Shown here: positions 53,603 to 61,204 of the stretch, piece after piece
How the letters are laid out: every line of letters begins with the position of its first letter
Numbering within the stretch: the stretch's first letter is position 1
Origin: Pseudonocardia acidicola
GTDB lineage: Bacteria; Actinomycetota; Actinomycetes; Mycobacteriales; Pseudonocardiaceae
Assembly: GCF_012911935.1 (NCBI RefSeq)
Contig: NZ_JAAXLA010000006.1
Span: 1-64,000 of the forward strand
DNA: 64,000 bases
Reading direction: 5' to 3'
Position numbers and translations under genes: made by a program
Notes under the pieces: model-generated
Databases searched by the model: none
What the model was told of the DNA's origin: nothing
What the model saw: the letters and a program-made list of their open reading frames with translations, nothing else

Positions 53603-55546
53603 TCAGGCTGCCCGGTCGATCCGTTCGGGCAGCGCCTCCGCCACGCTGCTCAGCACCGCGCGGGCGACGGCATCGTTGTAGCGCAGGCTCTGCGCGTTCG
53701 TGCCGGGCCGGGTGAACGCCCCGGCGACCTTGACGACGGTGTGCGGCCCGACCGCGAACCGCCGCGGATGGGCCACGCCGTCGGCGTCGAGCAGGGCCCC
53801 GTCGGCGGGCCGGACCCGGATCAGCCCGGTGTTGAGCAGCACGCTGCCGTCGTCGTCGAGCAGGATGTCCTCGGCCGCCGCGCCGTCGCGGAGCAGACCG
53901 GCCAGCAGCGGGTCGACGGTGCGGCCCGCGCTCGGGCCGGGCAGCCGCGCGTCGACGACGACGCGCGCGGTGACCGGCGGCGCCCCGGCCAGCGCGGCGC
54001 TGCCCGCGCGGAAGACCCCGGCCGTGTCGTCGACGTCGAGCCACATGCCCGGGCCGAGGAAGTCGACGTAGCCCGCCCGGGACAGCGCGAGCAGCTCCCG
54101 GACCCGGAATCCGGGCGGCCCGCTCGTGACCGCGTTGAAGAAGCTCTGCCACCACCCGACGTCGTGGGCGCGAGACCGGTCGGACAGCGCGCCCTCCCCC
54201 TGCAACCGGGTGATCTCGCCGTACACCGACAGCATCGCGACGAACGCGCCGAGGTGCGGGGTGTACGCCGGATCGACGTGCTGGCGCAGGTCCTCGGCGA
54301 TCCGTGCCCGGACCAGCGGCTGCAGCCCGGCGAGGGTGTCGGCGCGCAGGCCGTCGAGAGGCCGGTCGAGCGTGGCGAAGTCGATCCGGTCGATCGGGTC
54401 CGGGACCGCCTCGGTGAGCAGCCGCGCCATCTCGGGGCTGTCCCAGTCGGCGGCGGCGTACCGCTCGGCGAACTCCCCCCACCCGAGCCGGACGCGTTCG
54501 GGGTGGCCCATGACCAGCTCGTGGTACCAACCCCAGCCGATCTCCTTGGCCATCAGCGGCCACAGCTCGGCGCGCAGCTCCAGCGGCCGGCCGGTGCCGG
54601 CCAGCCGGTCGAGCACGTCGGGCGAGAAGAACCGCGGCAACGACGGGCGGCCGGCCTGCAGCTGGTAGTGCGTCTTGGAGTGGTAGGGCGCGCCGCGGGG
54701 CGACCCGGCGAACAGCCGCGGCTCGGCCCCGGACGGGACGTAGCGCAGCTCGCCGTCGCCCCGGTCCTCGAAGCGGCCGCCCCGTCCCTCGAACAGCAGC
54801 ACGACCAGGTCGACGAACGCGAGCCCCATCCCGCGGACGATCACCGGTTCGCCGGGTTCGATCACCGACAGGTCGGAGTCGGTGGTCTGCTCGGGCGGCA
54901 GGTAGCGCAGCCCGTGCTCCCCGGCCCGGCGCACGAGGCCGGCCTCGTCGTCGGTCGGACGGGCGTCCAGGTGCCCGGAGGCGAGCACGACGGTGTCCAC
55001 CCGCAGCGGCTCGGCCAGGCCTTCGACGCTGACCAGCTGGTCCTCGCCGTCCTCGGCGAGCGCGGTGGCCCGGCCCCGGTGGACGTGCACGTGCACCCGG
55101 TCGGGCAGCCCGGCGACCACGCGCCGGAACACCCAGCCGAGGTACTCGCTCTGCAGCCGGCGGCTGGGGAAGGTGGTCGGGGTGACGGCGCGCAGCTCGG
55201 CGGCCAGCACCGGGCCGAGATCGCCGATGTCCTCGCCGGGCAGCTCGCCGTCGCGCAGCAGCTCGGCCCACCGGGCGAACGTGGGGCCGGGACGGATCGG
55301 GCCGGCGCAGACCACCGTGGCGTCGGTGAACATGGTGACGTCGGCGGCCATCGAGTTCATGGCCAGCAGCGGAGACTGCTCGTGCCGCCAGATCCGCCCG
55401 CCACCCGCCGGAAACGGGTCGATCATGTGCACGTCGAGCTCACCGTCCGGGTAGAGCTCGGGCAGGCTCGCACCCAGTCGCTCCAGGATCCCGGTACCGC
55501 GCGGCCCGGCACCGACGATGGCGATGCCGGCACGGCTGGTGGTCAT
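53603..55546 (-). CDS. FAD/NAD(P)-binding protein
   Basis: 647 residues. The N-terminal dinucleotide fold is GIAIVGAGPRGTGILERLGA, and VVLASGHLDARPTDDEAGLV and VIVRGMGLAFVDLVVLLFEG mark the second nucleotide-binding part. This is the FAD-NAD(P)-binding (HI0933/lysine-monooxygenase-like) family also seen with adenylylation or sulfur genes; the substrate is unknown. ATG 55546 has a GGGGAG site 6 nt upstream. A leader peptide (55615) and hairpin (55582-55612) just upstream suggest regulation with the sulfur genes. Confidence 0.8.
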   Translation of the reverse strand: MTTSRAGIAIVGAGPRGTGILERLGASLPELYPDGELDVHMIDPFPAGGGRIWRHEQSPLLAMNSMAADVTMFTDATVVCAGPIRPGPTFARWAELLRDGELPGEDIGDLGPVLAAELRAVTPTTFPSRRLQSEYLGWVFRRVVAGLPDRVHVHVHRGRATALAEDGEDQLVSVEGLAEPLRVDTVVLASGHLDARPTDDEAGLVRRAGEHGLRYLPPEQTTDSDLSVIEPGEPVIVRGMGLAFVDLVVLLFEGRGGRFEDRGDGELRYVPSGAEPRLFAGSPRGAPYHSKTHYQLQAGRPSLPRFFSPDVLDRLAGTGRPLELRAELWPLMAKEIGWGWYHELVMGHPERVRLGWGEFAERYAAADWDSPEMARLLTEAVPDPIDRIDFATLDRPLDGLRADTLAGLQPLVRARIAEDLRQHVDPAYTPHLGAFVAMLSVYGEITRLQGEGALSDRSRAHDVGWWQSFFNAVTSGPPGFRVRELLALSRAGYVDFLGPGMWLDVDDTAGVFRAGSAALAGAPPVTARVVVDARLPGPSAGRTVDPLLAGLLRDGAAAEDILLDDDGSVLLNTGLIRVRPADGALLDADGVAHPRRFAVGPHTVVKVAGAFTRPGTNAQSLRYNDAVARAVLSSVAEALPERIDRAA

Positions 55547-55581
55547 CGATCTCCCCTCACCGAAACGCTGTCACGGACGGC

Positions 55582-55612
55582 GGTTCGCGGTCGCGCCGGG
55601 CGACCGCGAACC
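55582..55612 (-). terminator. attenuator-like hairpin between leader peptide and FAD/NAD(P) gene
   Basis: Perfect 12-bp arms (GGTTCGCGGTCG, 55582-55593, and CGACCGCGAACC, 55601-55612) enclose a 7-nt loop. The stem starts directly after the leader peptide stop (55615) and ends 36 bp before the FAD/NAD(P) gene start. The position is what a leader-controlled attenuator needs. Confidence 0.65.
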
Positions 55613-55614
55613 CC

Positions 55615-55719
55615 TCACAGTGCTGCGCTGGTGCGGCAGAAATCCACGTGCCGGCGACGGGTGGACCAGATCGTGCGCAGCGCGACCGGGGCCCTCCGGG
55701 TGTGCGTCGCGGCGTACAC
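55615..55719 (-). CDS. Cys-containing leader peptide of the FAD/NAD(P) gene
   Basis: 34 codons from GTG 55719, though the true start may lie further in, since only the 3' part is diagnostic. The end STRRRHVDFCRTSAAL (stop) matches the actinobacterial sulfur leader-peptide pattern R-R-x-H-V-D-[LF]-x-R and resembles the peptide at 44232. A Cys codon (TGC) lies seven codons before the stop. A strong hairpin follows at once. Leader-type control of the FAD/NAD(P) gene by Cys supply is inferred. Confidence 0.6.
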   Translation of the reverse strand: MYAATHTRRAPVALRTIWSTRRRHVDFCRTSAAL

Positions 55720-55946
55720 CCCCTCGACTGTAAGGGCCCGACAGGTCTGCGGCCAGCGGATCGGTCGAACCTCACGGCCCGGTGACGCGGGTCGCGCCTG
55801 CCCTGCGGCGGCTGCTCGAGGTGGCGAAGCGGGGCGAGCGCCACGACCGGGCACTGTGGACGGTGACGGCGGCTCGTGGACGCCCGCGGGTTCGACCGCG
55901 AGGTCGTCCCGCTGGTGCGCGCCGAGGTCGCCGGGCGCGTCAGCGC
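55720..55946. other. 227-bp gap between leader peptide and F420-type oxidoreductase gene
   Basis: No intact gene. Plus-strand frames give short stretches with coding-like composition (TRVAPALRRLLEVAKRGERH from 55782, then FDREVVPLVRAEVAGRVSAQ in a different frame from about 55882), broken by a frame change. They could be a remnant of a lost gene, but no family is recognised. Confidence 0.3.
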
Positions 55947-56819
55947 TCAGAACCGGGCCGCGGCCGGGATGACGTCGCGCCCGAGGATCTCCAGCGGTTC
56001 GATCCGGTACACCTGCGGCACGATGCCGTGCGCCTCCTGGATGCCCAGCTCGGACAGCTTCTGCAGCTGGGCGAGCAACGGGCCCGTCTTGTCGCCGTTC
56101 GCCCCGGGGTCGAGCGGCAGCATGACGGTCTTCTCGATCTCGTCGTAGTCGCGGCCCTCGGCGTCACAGTGCCGGCGCAGCACGTCGAGCTTGTGTTCCA
56201 GTTCGGGGCCGGGGAAGAGGTTGCAGGCCTGGGCGTAGCGGGCGACGAAGCGCAAGGTCTTCTTCTCGCCGCTGCCCCCGATCAGGATCGGCGGGTGCGG
56301 CTTGCGCAGCGGCTGCGGCGCGTTCAGGGTCCGCTCGAGCTGGTAGTGCTTGCCGTTGTACGGACCGTCGTCGTCGCTCCACATCTGCAGGCAGATCTGC
56401 AGCGCCTCCTCCAGCCGCTCGAAGCGCTCCGCGGTCGGCGGGAACGGCAGCCCCAGCCCACGGGCCTCCTCCTCGTACCAGCCCGCCCCGATGCCCAGCC
56501 AGGCGCGGCCGCCGGAGAGGACATCGAGGGTGCTGACGATCTTCGCGAGCATCCCGGGCACCCGGTAGGTCGCGGCGGTCACCCAGGCGAGGATCTCGAC
56601 GCGGGAGGTGTGCGCGGCCAGGTACCCCAGCGTCGTGTACGCCTCGAGCATCTCGTGCTCCGGCGGGCCGACCACGCTGATCTGCCACAGATGGTCCATC
56701 ACGCTCACCCGCGCGAAACCCGCGTCCTCCGCGGCCGTCACGATCCGCGTCAGGTCACCCGCGAGCCCGGGCGGGCCGCTCGGGTAGGTGAAGTCCGCGA
56801 TGTGCAGTCCGATCTTCAT
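55947..56819 (-). CDS. LLM-class (F420-dependent-type) oxidoreductase
   Basis: 290 residues of luciferase-like TIM-barrel type. It starts MKIGLHIADFTYPSGPPGLA and has FARVSVMDHLWQISVVGPPE, VSTLDVLSGGRAWLGIGAGW and PHPPILIGGSGEKKTLRFVA. This is the layout of F420-dependent reductases of the TIGR03560 kind, abundant in actinobacteria. The substrate is unknown. ATG 56819 has GGACGAGCG just upstream. Confidence 0.88.
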   Translation of the reverse strand: MKIGLHIADFTYPSGPPGLAGDLTRIVTAAEDAGFARVSVMDHLWQISVVGPPEHEMLEAYTTLGYLAAHTSRVEILAWVTAATYRVPGMLAKIVSTLDVLSGGRAWLGIGAGWYEEEARGLGLPFPPTAERFERLEEALQICLQMWSDDDGPYNGKHYQLERTLNAPQPLRKPHPPILIGGSGEKKTLRFVARYAQACNLFPGPELEHKLDVLRRHCDAEGRDYDEIEKTVMLPLDPGANGDKTGPLLAQLQKLSELGIQEAHGIVPQVYRIEPLEILGRDVIPAAARF

Positions 56820-57326
56820 TCGCTCGTCCCCAGGGTCGGTGATCGGCTTCCTGCACGACGATAGTCCGGTCCGGGGAGAATCGCCCGGTGACACCGCCAC
56901 CGATCTGCAATCGGCGCCCGAACAGAACCGCGGACGCCGCGCCGGCACGCACCACGAAAGAGCCCCGGCGCGCGGATCCGCATCCGGTTGGCCATTCACA
57001 TCTGATTCTCAGGATTCATCCTAGCAACCCTCGACGCGGTTGCGCGAACCGGTCCCGCACATCTCTCATTACGCTTTTGTGCTCACCTTGACCTGCACTC
57101 TTACTCCTTCCATAGTCTACAGACAGAGCTTCCACACACACGACAAAGCAGTTGCCGGAAACGAGCCGGATGGGAGCCCCAGACGGACACGGATTTCGAA
57201 ATACGGTCGCGTCGTTCGACTATTCGAGTGATCCACGATGAATAGTGAAACGGAGCGATGCCCGGCGGAGATACTCCCGATGCGAACCCCGCCGGGGGTC
57301 GTGGAATCAAAAGAAAGGGTAACGGA
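56820..57326. other. 507-bp AT-richer intergenic island with promoter of the peptide gene
   Basis: From about 56990 to 57320 the base composition drops visibly below the rest of the window, with AT-rich runs and no convincing long frame. It holds the promoter at 57088-57116 and a hairpin (CCCGGCGG at 57261-57268 with CCGCCGGG at 57289-57296) in the presumed 5' leader of the 57327 gene. A short ATG frame at 57238 overlaps the peptide gene out of frame. It may be a uORF but looks non-coding. Confidence 0.6.
57088..57116 (+). promoter_or_regulatory. sigma-A-type promoter for the small peptide gene
   Basis: TTGACC (57088-57093), a 17-bp spacer and CATAGT (57111-57116) give a good -35/-10 match for the housekeeping sigma factor. 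Transcription would start near 57123, leaving a 5' leader of about 200 nt before the peptide start at 57327. Confidence 0.6.
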
Positions 57327-57467
57327 ATGTCTTGGTCCAAGTGTGTCCCGGTCGTCCACAAGAAGGAGTGCAACCACCCCGCTCCCCCGAAGCCGGCCTG
57401 TGACGAGCACCGCCGTGAGCTGAAGCACAAGAAGCACCACCACAAGGCTCACAAGCCGGGCTGCTGA
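57327..57467 (+). CDS. 46-residue Cys/His/Lys-rich peptide, candidate secreted metallopeptide or precursor
   Basis: Starts MSWSKCVPVVHKKEC and ends KKHHHKAHKPGC. Cys at 6, 15, 25 and 46; nine His and eleven Lys; no hydrophobic segment or signal peptide and no GG-type leader. ATG 57327 has AAAGGG 7 nt upstream; an in-frame ATG at 57258 would add 23 residues but has a poor ribosome site. Low-GC leader region, own promoter, strong 3' hairpin and then an ABC exporter: this is the arrangement of a highly expressed precursor with an export gene. It could be a metal-binding peptide, a disulfide-linked cationic bacteriocin, or an unknown RiPP. No modification enzyme is encoded nearby. Confidence 0.75.
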   Translation: MSWSKCVPVVHKKECNHPAPPKPACDEHRRELKHKKHHHKAHKPGC

Positions 57468-57482
57468 GCAGGACCATCCCGA

Positions 57483-57516
57483 GCGGCCCCGCCCGTGTCC
57501 GCACGGGCGGGGCCGC
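57483..57516 (+). terminator. 15-bp-stem hairpin between peptide gene and ABC exporter
   Basis: Perfect arms 57483-57497 and 57502-57516 (GCGGCCCCGCCCGTG and its complement) close on TCCG. It starts 15 bp after the peptide stop and ends 18 bp before the exporter's GTG. It can act as a partial terminator or 3' stabiliser, giving more peptide mRNA than exporter mRNA. Confidence 0.8.
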
Positions 57517-57534
57517 CGTCCGTCTGGAGTCGTC

Positions 57535-59616
57535 GTGACCACAACCGCTGCCACCGCGCTGGTGGACCAGGCGCCCCGGGTTCGGCTGCGGGCCGTGTTC
57601 GACCGGTTCTGGCCGTACACCCGGCCGTTCCGCGGCCGGCTGGCGCTGAGCCTGCTGCTCGCCGGGATCGGCCCCGCACTGAGCACCGCCTCGATCTGGC
57701 TATTCAAGATCCTCGTCGACGACGTCCTGACGCCCCACGACTTCCGCCTCTTCCCGGAGGTCGCCGCCGGCTACCTGACCATCACCCTGCTCGAGGGCCT
57801 CGCCACCTTCGCCGACGAGTACCTCTCGGCCTGGGTCGGCGAGCGATTCGTCCTCGACCTGCGCACCCGGCTGTTCGCGCACCTGCACCGGCTCTCGCCG
57901 GGCTACTTCGAGAACCGCCAGCTCGGCGACATCATGTCCCGCCTCACCGGCGACGTCGGCGCCGTCGAGCAACTCGTGCTCACCGGGGTGAACCAAGGCC
58001 TGACCTACCTGGCCCAGATCGCCCTGTTCACCGGGGCGCTGTTCTACCTGAACTGGCAGCTGGCCCTGGCCTCGCTCATCGCCGCCCCCGGCTTCCTGCT
58101 GGTGGCCCGCGTGCTGTCGCGGCGGATCCGGGACGCCTCCCGGGAACAGCGGCGGCGCTCCGGCTCGATCAGCGCCGTCGCCGAGGAGAGCCTCGGCAAC
58201 GTGGCGCTCGTCCAGGCCTACGACCGGCAGGCCGACGAGGTGGCCCGTTTCCACGAGGAGAACCTCGGCGGCTTCGCCGCCCAGATGCTCGCGGTCCGGC
58301 TGGAGGCGCTGTTCGGCCCGCTCAGCAGCCTGCTCGAGACCATCGGGGTGCTGATGGTCATGGGCCTCGCGGTGTGGGAGCTGACCCAGGCCCGGATCAC
58401 CCTCGGCGGCCTGCTGGTGTTCATCGCCTACCTCACCCAGCTCTACGGCCCCATCACCGGCACCGGGAGCCTGTGGAACTCCGTCTTCGCCGCGGGTGCC
58501 GGAGCCGAGCGGATCATCGAGCTGCTCGCCGAGGAGCCGGGGGTCCGCGAGCCCGACGCCCCCCGCCCGCTGCGGCGCGCGACGGGGATGCTCGCGGTCG
58601 AGCAGCTGAGCTTCCGCTATCCAGGCACCGACCGGGCCGCCCTGTCCGGGATCGGGTTCCGGGCCGCCCCCGGGCAGAAGGTCGCCATCGTCGGTGCCAG
58701 CGGCGCGGGCAAGACCACCCTGACCAAGCTGCTGCTGCGCTTCGCCGACCCCGACACCGGCCGGATCACCCTGGACGGGCACGACCTGCGCGAGCTGTCG
58801 CTGAGCGACCTGCGGCGCAACATCACCGCCGTCCTGCAGGAGACGCTCGTCTTCGACGGCACCGTGGCCGACAACATCCGCTGGGGGAAACCGGACGCGA
58901 CCGGCGAGGAGATCACCCGCGCCGCCGTCGCCGCCGACGCGCACGACTTCATCACCCGCTTGGCCGACGGCTACGACACCCGCATCGGGCAGCGCGGACG
59001 GCTGCTCTCCGGCGGGCAGCGCCAGCGTCTCGCCATCGCCCGCGCCGTGATCCGCGACTCGCCGGTCCTGCTGCTCGACGAACCCACGACCGGCCTGGAC
59101 GCCGAGTCGACCCAGCGGGTCATCGCGCCGTTACGCCGGCTGATGGCCGGCCGGACGACGATCATCATCTCGCACAACCTGCTGACGATCGCCGACGCCG
59201 ACCTCATCCTGTTCCTCGACGGCGGCCGGATCGAGGGTGCCGGCACGCACGACGAGCTGCTGCGTACCGTGCCCGGTTACGCCCGGCTGTACCGGCTGCA
59301 CCACCCGTCCGCCGGACCGCAGGCACCCGTCCACCACCCGCGGGCCGTTCCCCCCGGCCGCGACGGGCGGCCCTGGCCGCCCCGGCCGCAGCCCCGGGCA
59401 CCGAGAGTCCCGGCGGCCCCGGGCGGACCCGGTCCCCGCCACGTCGGCCCGCCCACACCGGGTCCGCGGCCGGTTCCCCACCCGGGGCTGCTGCCGGTGC
59501 CCCCGATGATCGGGCTGCGGGGCGACCGGCACGGGCCGCGGCGAGCGCCGCAGAACCCGGCTGGCGGGCCACCGGATCAGCTTCGGTATCGGGACCCCAC
59601 GCCGCGGTCCGGATGA
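57535..59616 (+). CDS. ABC exporter (fused membrane and ATPase domains) with Pro/Arg/His-rich tail
   Basis: 693 residues. Six-helix ABC membrane domain (about 20-320; HRLSPGYFENRQLGDIMSRL is the conserved loop), then ATPase with GASGAGKTTLTKLL (Walker A), LLSGGQRQRLAIARAV (signature) and VLLLDEPTTGLDAES (Walker B). A roughly 105-residue tail rich in Pro, Arg, Gly and His (from about 588) follows and is unusual. No C39 peptidase domain is present. GTG 57535 has GGAG 5 nt upstream. The preceding peptide gene suggests peptide or metal-complex export. Confidence 0.9.
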   Translation: MTTTAATALVDQAPRVRLRAVFDRFWPYTRPFRGRLALSLLLAGIGPALSTASIWLFKILVDDVLTPHDFRLFPEVAAGYLTITLLEGLATFADEYLSAWVGERFVLDLRTRLFAHLHRLSPGYFENRQLGDIMSRLTGDVGAVEQLVLTGVNQGLTYLAQIALFTGALFYLNWQLALASLIAAPGFLLVARVLSRRIRDASREQRRRSGSISAVAEESLGNVALVQAYDRQADEVARFHEENLGGFAAQMLAVRLEALFGPLSSLLETIGVLMVMGLAVWELTQARITLGGLLVFIAYLTQLYGPITGTGSLWNSVFAAGAGAERIIELLAEEPGVREPDAPRPLRRATGMLAVEQLSFRYPGTDRAALSGIGFRAAPGQKVAIVGASGAGKTTLTKLLLRFADPDTGRITLDGHDLRELSLSDLRRNITAVLQETLVFDGTVADNIRWGKPDATGEEITRAAVAADAHDFITRLADGYDTRIGQRGRLLSGGQRQRLAIARAVIRDSPVLLLDEPTTGLDAESTQRVIAPLRRLMAGRTTIIISHNLLTIADADLILFLDGGRIEGAGTHDELLRTVPGYARLYRLHHPSAGPQAPVHHPRAVPPGRDGRPWPPRPQPRAPRVPAAPGGPGPRHVGPPTPGPRPVPHPGLLPVPPMIGLRGDRHGPRRAPQNPAGGPPDQLRYRDPTPRSG

Positions 59617-59689
59617 TGCGCCCCGGCGAGCGGGAGCAGCACGCCACCCGGCCCACGGGCGCAATGGCGGGCTTCGCCTCGGTCGGCTC

Positions 59690-59974
59690 CTAGGCCGAGC
59701 GGAGCCCACCGTCGGGCAGGTCGAGCGCGGGACGCCGTCCGGGGCGCCGGGACCGGGTCGGCAGCGGCCTGCTGCGCACCGGGACACCCCGGGTGTCGGA
59801 CTCGAAGTCCACCAGCATCCGGCGGAACTCCGCGCGGACCGTGCTGGAGCCGAGGTCCACCTCGTGGAACCTGCGGTCGAGCATCAATTGCGCGATCGTG
59901 CTGCGCGGCCGGTCGGCACCGATCTGGGTGAGCAGCCAGTCCTCGAACGTCGCCATCGGAGTCTCGATCAACAC
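59690..59974 (-). CDS. small hypothetical protein
   Basis: 94 residues. The N-terminal half (ATFEDWLLTQIGADRPRSTI, then AQLMLDRRFHEVDLGS) looks like a compact helical domain, possibly of the YozE/SAM-like kind. The last about 35 residues are Arg/Pro-rich. GTG 59974 has AAGG 7 nt upstream; ATG 59956 is an alternative. It is read towards the exporter gene and follows the truncated thioesterase on the same strand. Confidence 0.6.
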   Translation of the reverse strand: MLIETPMATFEDWLLTQIGADRPRSTIAQLMLDRRFHEVDLGSSTVRAEFRRMLVDFESDTRGVPVRSRPLPTRSRRPGRRPALDLPDGGLRSA

Positions 59975-60065
59975 ACACTGCCTTCGTGCCGGGGAGCGGA
60001 CCTCTCCACGGTGCCACGGTGCGGCGCCGGGTTACCGGCGGCTGTGACCCGATCCTCGCCGCCCG

Positions 60066-60374
60066 CTACCGCAGCACCGCCCGGGTCCGGGTCACCCGCC
60101 CGACCGGCCTGCCGTCCGCGTCGCGCACCTCCGTGCCGATGACGATCACGCTCCGCCCGGCGTGCAGCGGGCGGGCCGCCGCCTCGACGTGACCCGCGCT
60201 CACGCCGCGCAGGAAGTGCGTCGTGGAGTCGACGGTCGCGGTGCCCGTCGACCCGTCGGGCAGGTCGAGGAACGCGCTCCAACCGCCCGCCGCGCCGGCG
60301 AGCCCCATCAGCGCGCCGCCGTGCAGCAGGCCGCCGGCCGTGCACCGAACGCTGCGGGGTCCTACCGCCGGCAC
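60066..60374 (-). CDS. truncated hotdog-fold thioesterase (PaaI-like)
   Basis: 102 residues. The core is intact: GGLLHGGALMGLAGAAGGWS (the HGG motif) and TATVDSTTHFLRGVSAGHVE, then GRSVIVIGTEVRDADGRPVG. About 30-40 N-terminal residues normal for the family are missing. An in-frame TAG lies just upstream of GTG 60374, and the divergent enoyl-CoA hydratase begins 18 bp away. It is probably a 5'-truncated or decaying acyl-CoA thioesterase. Confidence 0.6.
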   Translation of the reverse strand: MPAVGPRSVRCTAGGLLHGGALMGLAGAAGGWSAFLDLPDGSTGTATVDSTTHFLRGVSAGHVEAAARPLHAGRSVIVIGTEVRDADGRPVGRVTRTRAVLR

Positions 60375-60392
60375 CGACTACGGTCGCGTCTC

Positions 60393-61190
60393 ATGACCGC
60401 CCCCGCCACCGGTGACAACGCCGCCCCGGAACTCGTCCACCTCGACGTCGACAGCGGCGTCGCGACGATCACGCTGGACTCCCCCGCCAACCGCAACGCG
60501 CTGTCCGCCCAGCTGCGCCGCGAACTGCTCGCGCACCTCGACGCGGCGATCGCCGACGACGCGGTCCGGGTCGTCGTGCTGACCCACACCGGGCGGGTGT
60601 TCTGCGCCGGCATGGACCTCAAGGAGTCACGCGGCGCAGGCGCGCAGGGCCAGGGGGTCAACGAGGTCCCGGCGATCCTGGAGCGCATCTGGAGCTCGCC
60701 GAAGCCGGTGGTCGCGCGGCTGGCCGGCCCGGCCCGTGCGGGCGGGGTCGGCCTGGTCGCGGCGTGCGACCTGGCCGTCGCCGCGGAGGAGGCGACGTTC
60801 GCGTTCAGCGAGGTCCGGATCGGGGTCGTCCCCGCGGTCATCTCGGTGACCGTGCTCCCCCGGTTGCTGCGCCGCGCCGCGCACGAGCTGTTCCTCACCG
60901 GCGAGACGTTCGACGCCCGCCGCGCCGCCGCGATCGGGCTGATCAACAGCGCGGTGCCAGCGGACGAACTCGACGCCGAGGTCGACCGCTACGTCCAGGC
61001 GCTGCGTCTCGGGGCGCCCGGCGCGCTCGCCGGGACCAAGGAGATGCTGCGCCGCGAGCGGCCGTCGTCGATGCGTGAGGACTTCGCGCAGATGCAGGAC
61101 CTCTCCGCCCGCTACTTCGCCGGCGACGAGGGCCAGGAAGGCATCCGCGCCTTCGCCGAGAAGCGCCCCCCGTCATGGGTGGACGCCTGA
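60393..61190 (+). CDS. enoyl-CoA hydratase/isomerase family protein
   Basis: 265 residues of crotonase type. VATITLDSPANRNALSAQLR leads in, then VFCAGMDLKESRGAGAQGQG (oxyanion loop) and LAGPARAGGVGLVAACDLAV. FSEVRIGVVPAVISVTVLPR follows, where one catalytic Glu of true hydratases is Ala/Val (RIGVVPAV) while the region FAFSEVR retains a Glu. It acts on acyl-CoA substrates; hydratase versus isomerase is undecided. ATG 60393. Confidence 0.9.
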   Translation: MTAPATGDNAAPELVHLDVDSGVATITLDSPANRNALSAQLRRELLAHLDAAIADDAVRVVVLTHTGRVFCAGMDLKESRGAGAQGQGVNEVPAILERIWSSPKPVVARLAGPARAGGVGLVAACDLAVAAEEATFAFSEVRIGVVPAVISVTVLPRLLRRAAHELFLTGETFDARRAAAIGLINSAVPADELDAEVDRYVQALRLGAPGALAGTKEMLRRERPSSMREDFAQMQDLSARYFAGDEGQEGIRAFAEKRPPSWVDA

Positions 61191-61204
61191 TTCGCCGAGC
61201 AGGC

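Noticed and set aside
55782-56864. Long plus-strand frame opposite the LLM oxidoreductase
   Set aside because: Almost all is the shadow of the minus-strand gene; only its first 30 codons look coding-like, and they end in a frame change.
57238-57423. ATG frame of 61 codons overlapping the small peptide gene
   Set aside because: Out of frame with the peptide gene, poor codon use and no ribosome site; kept only as a possible uORF.
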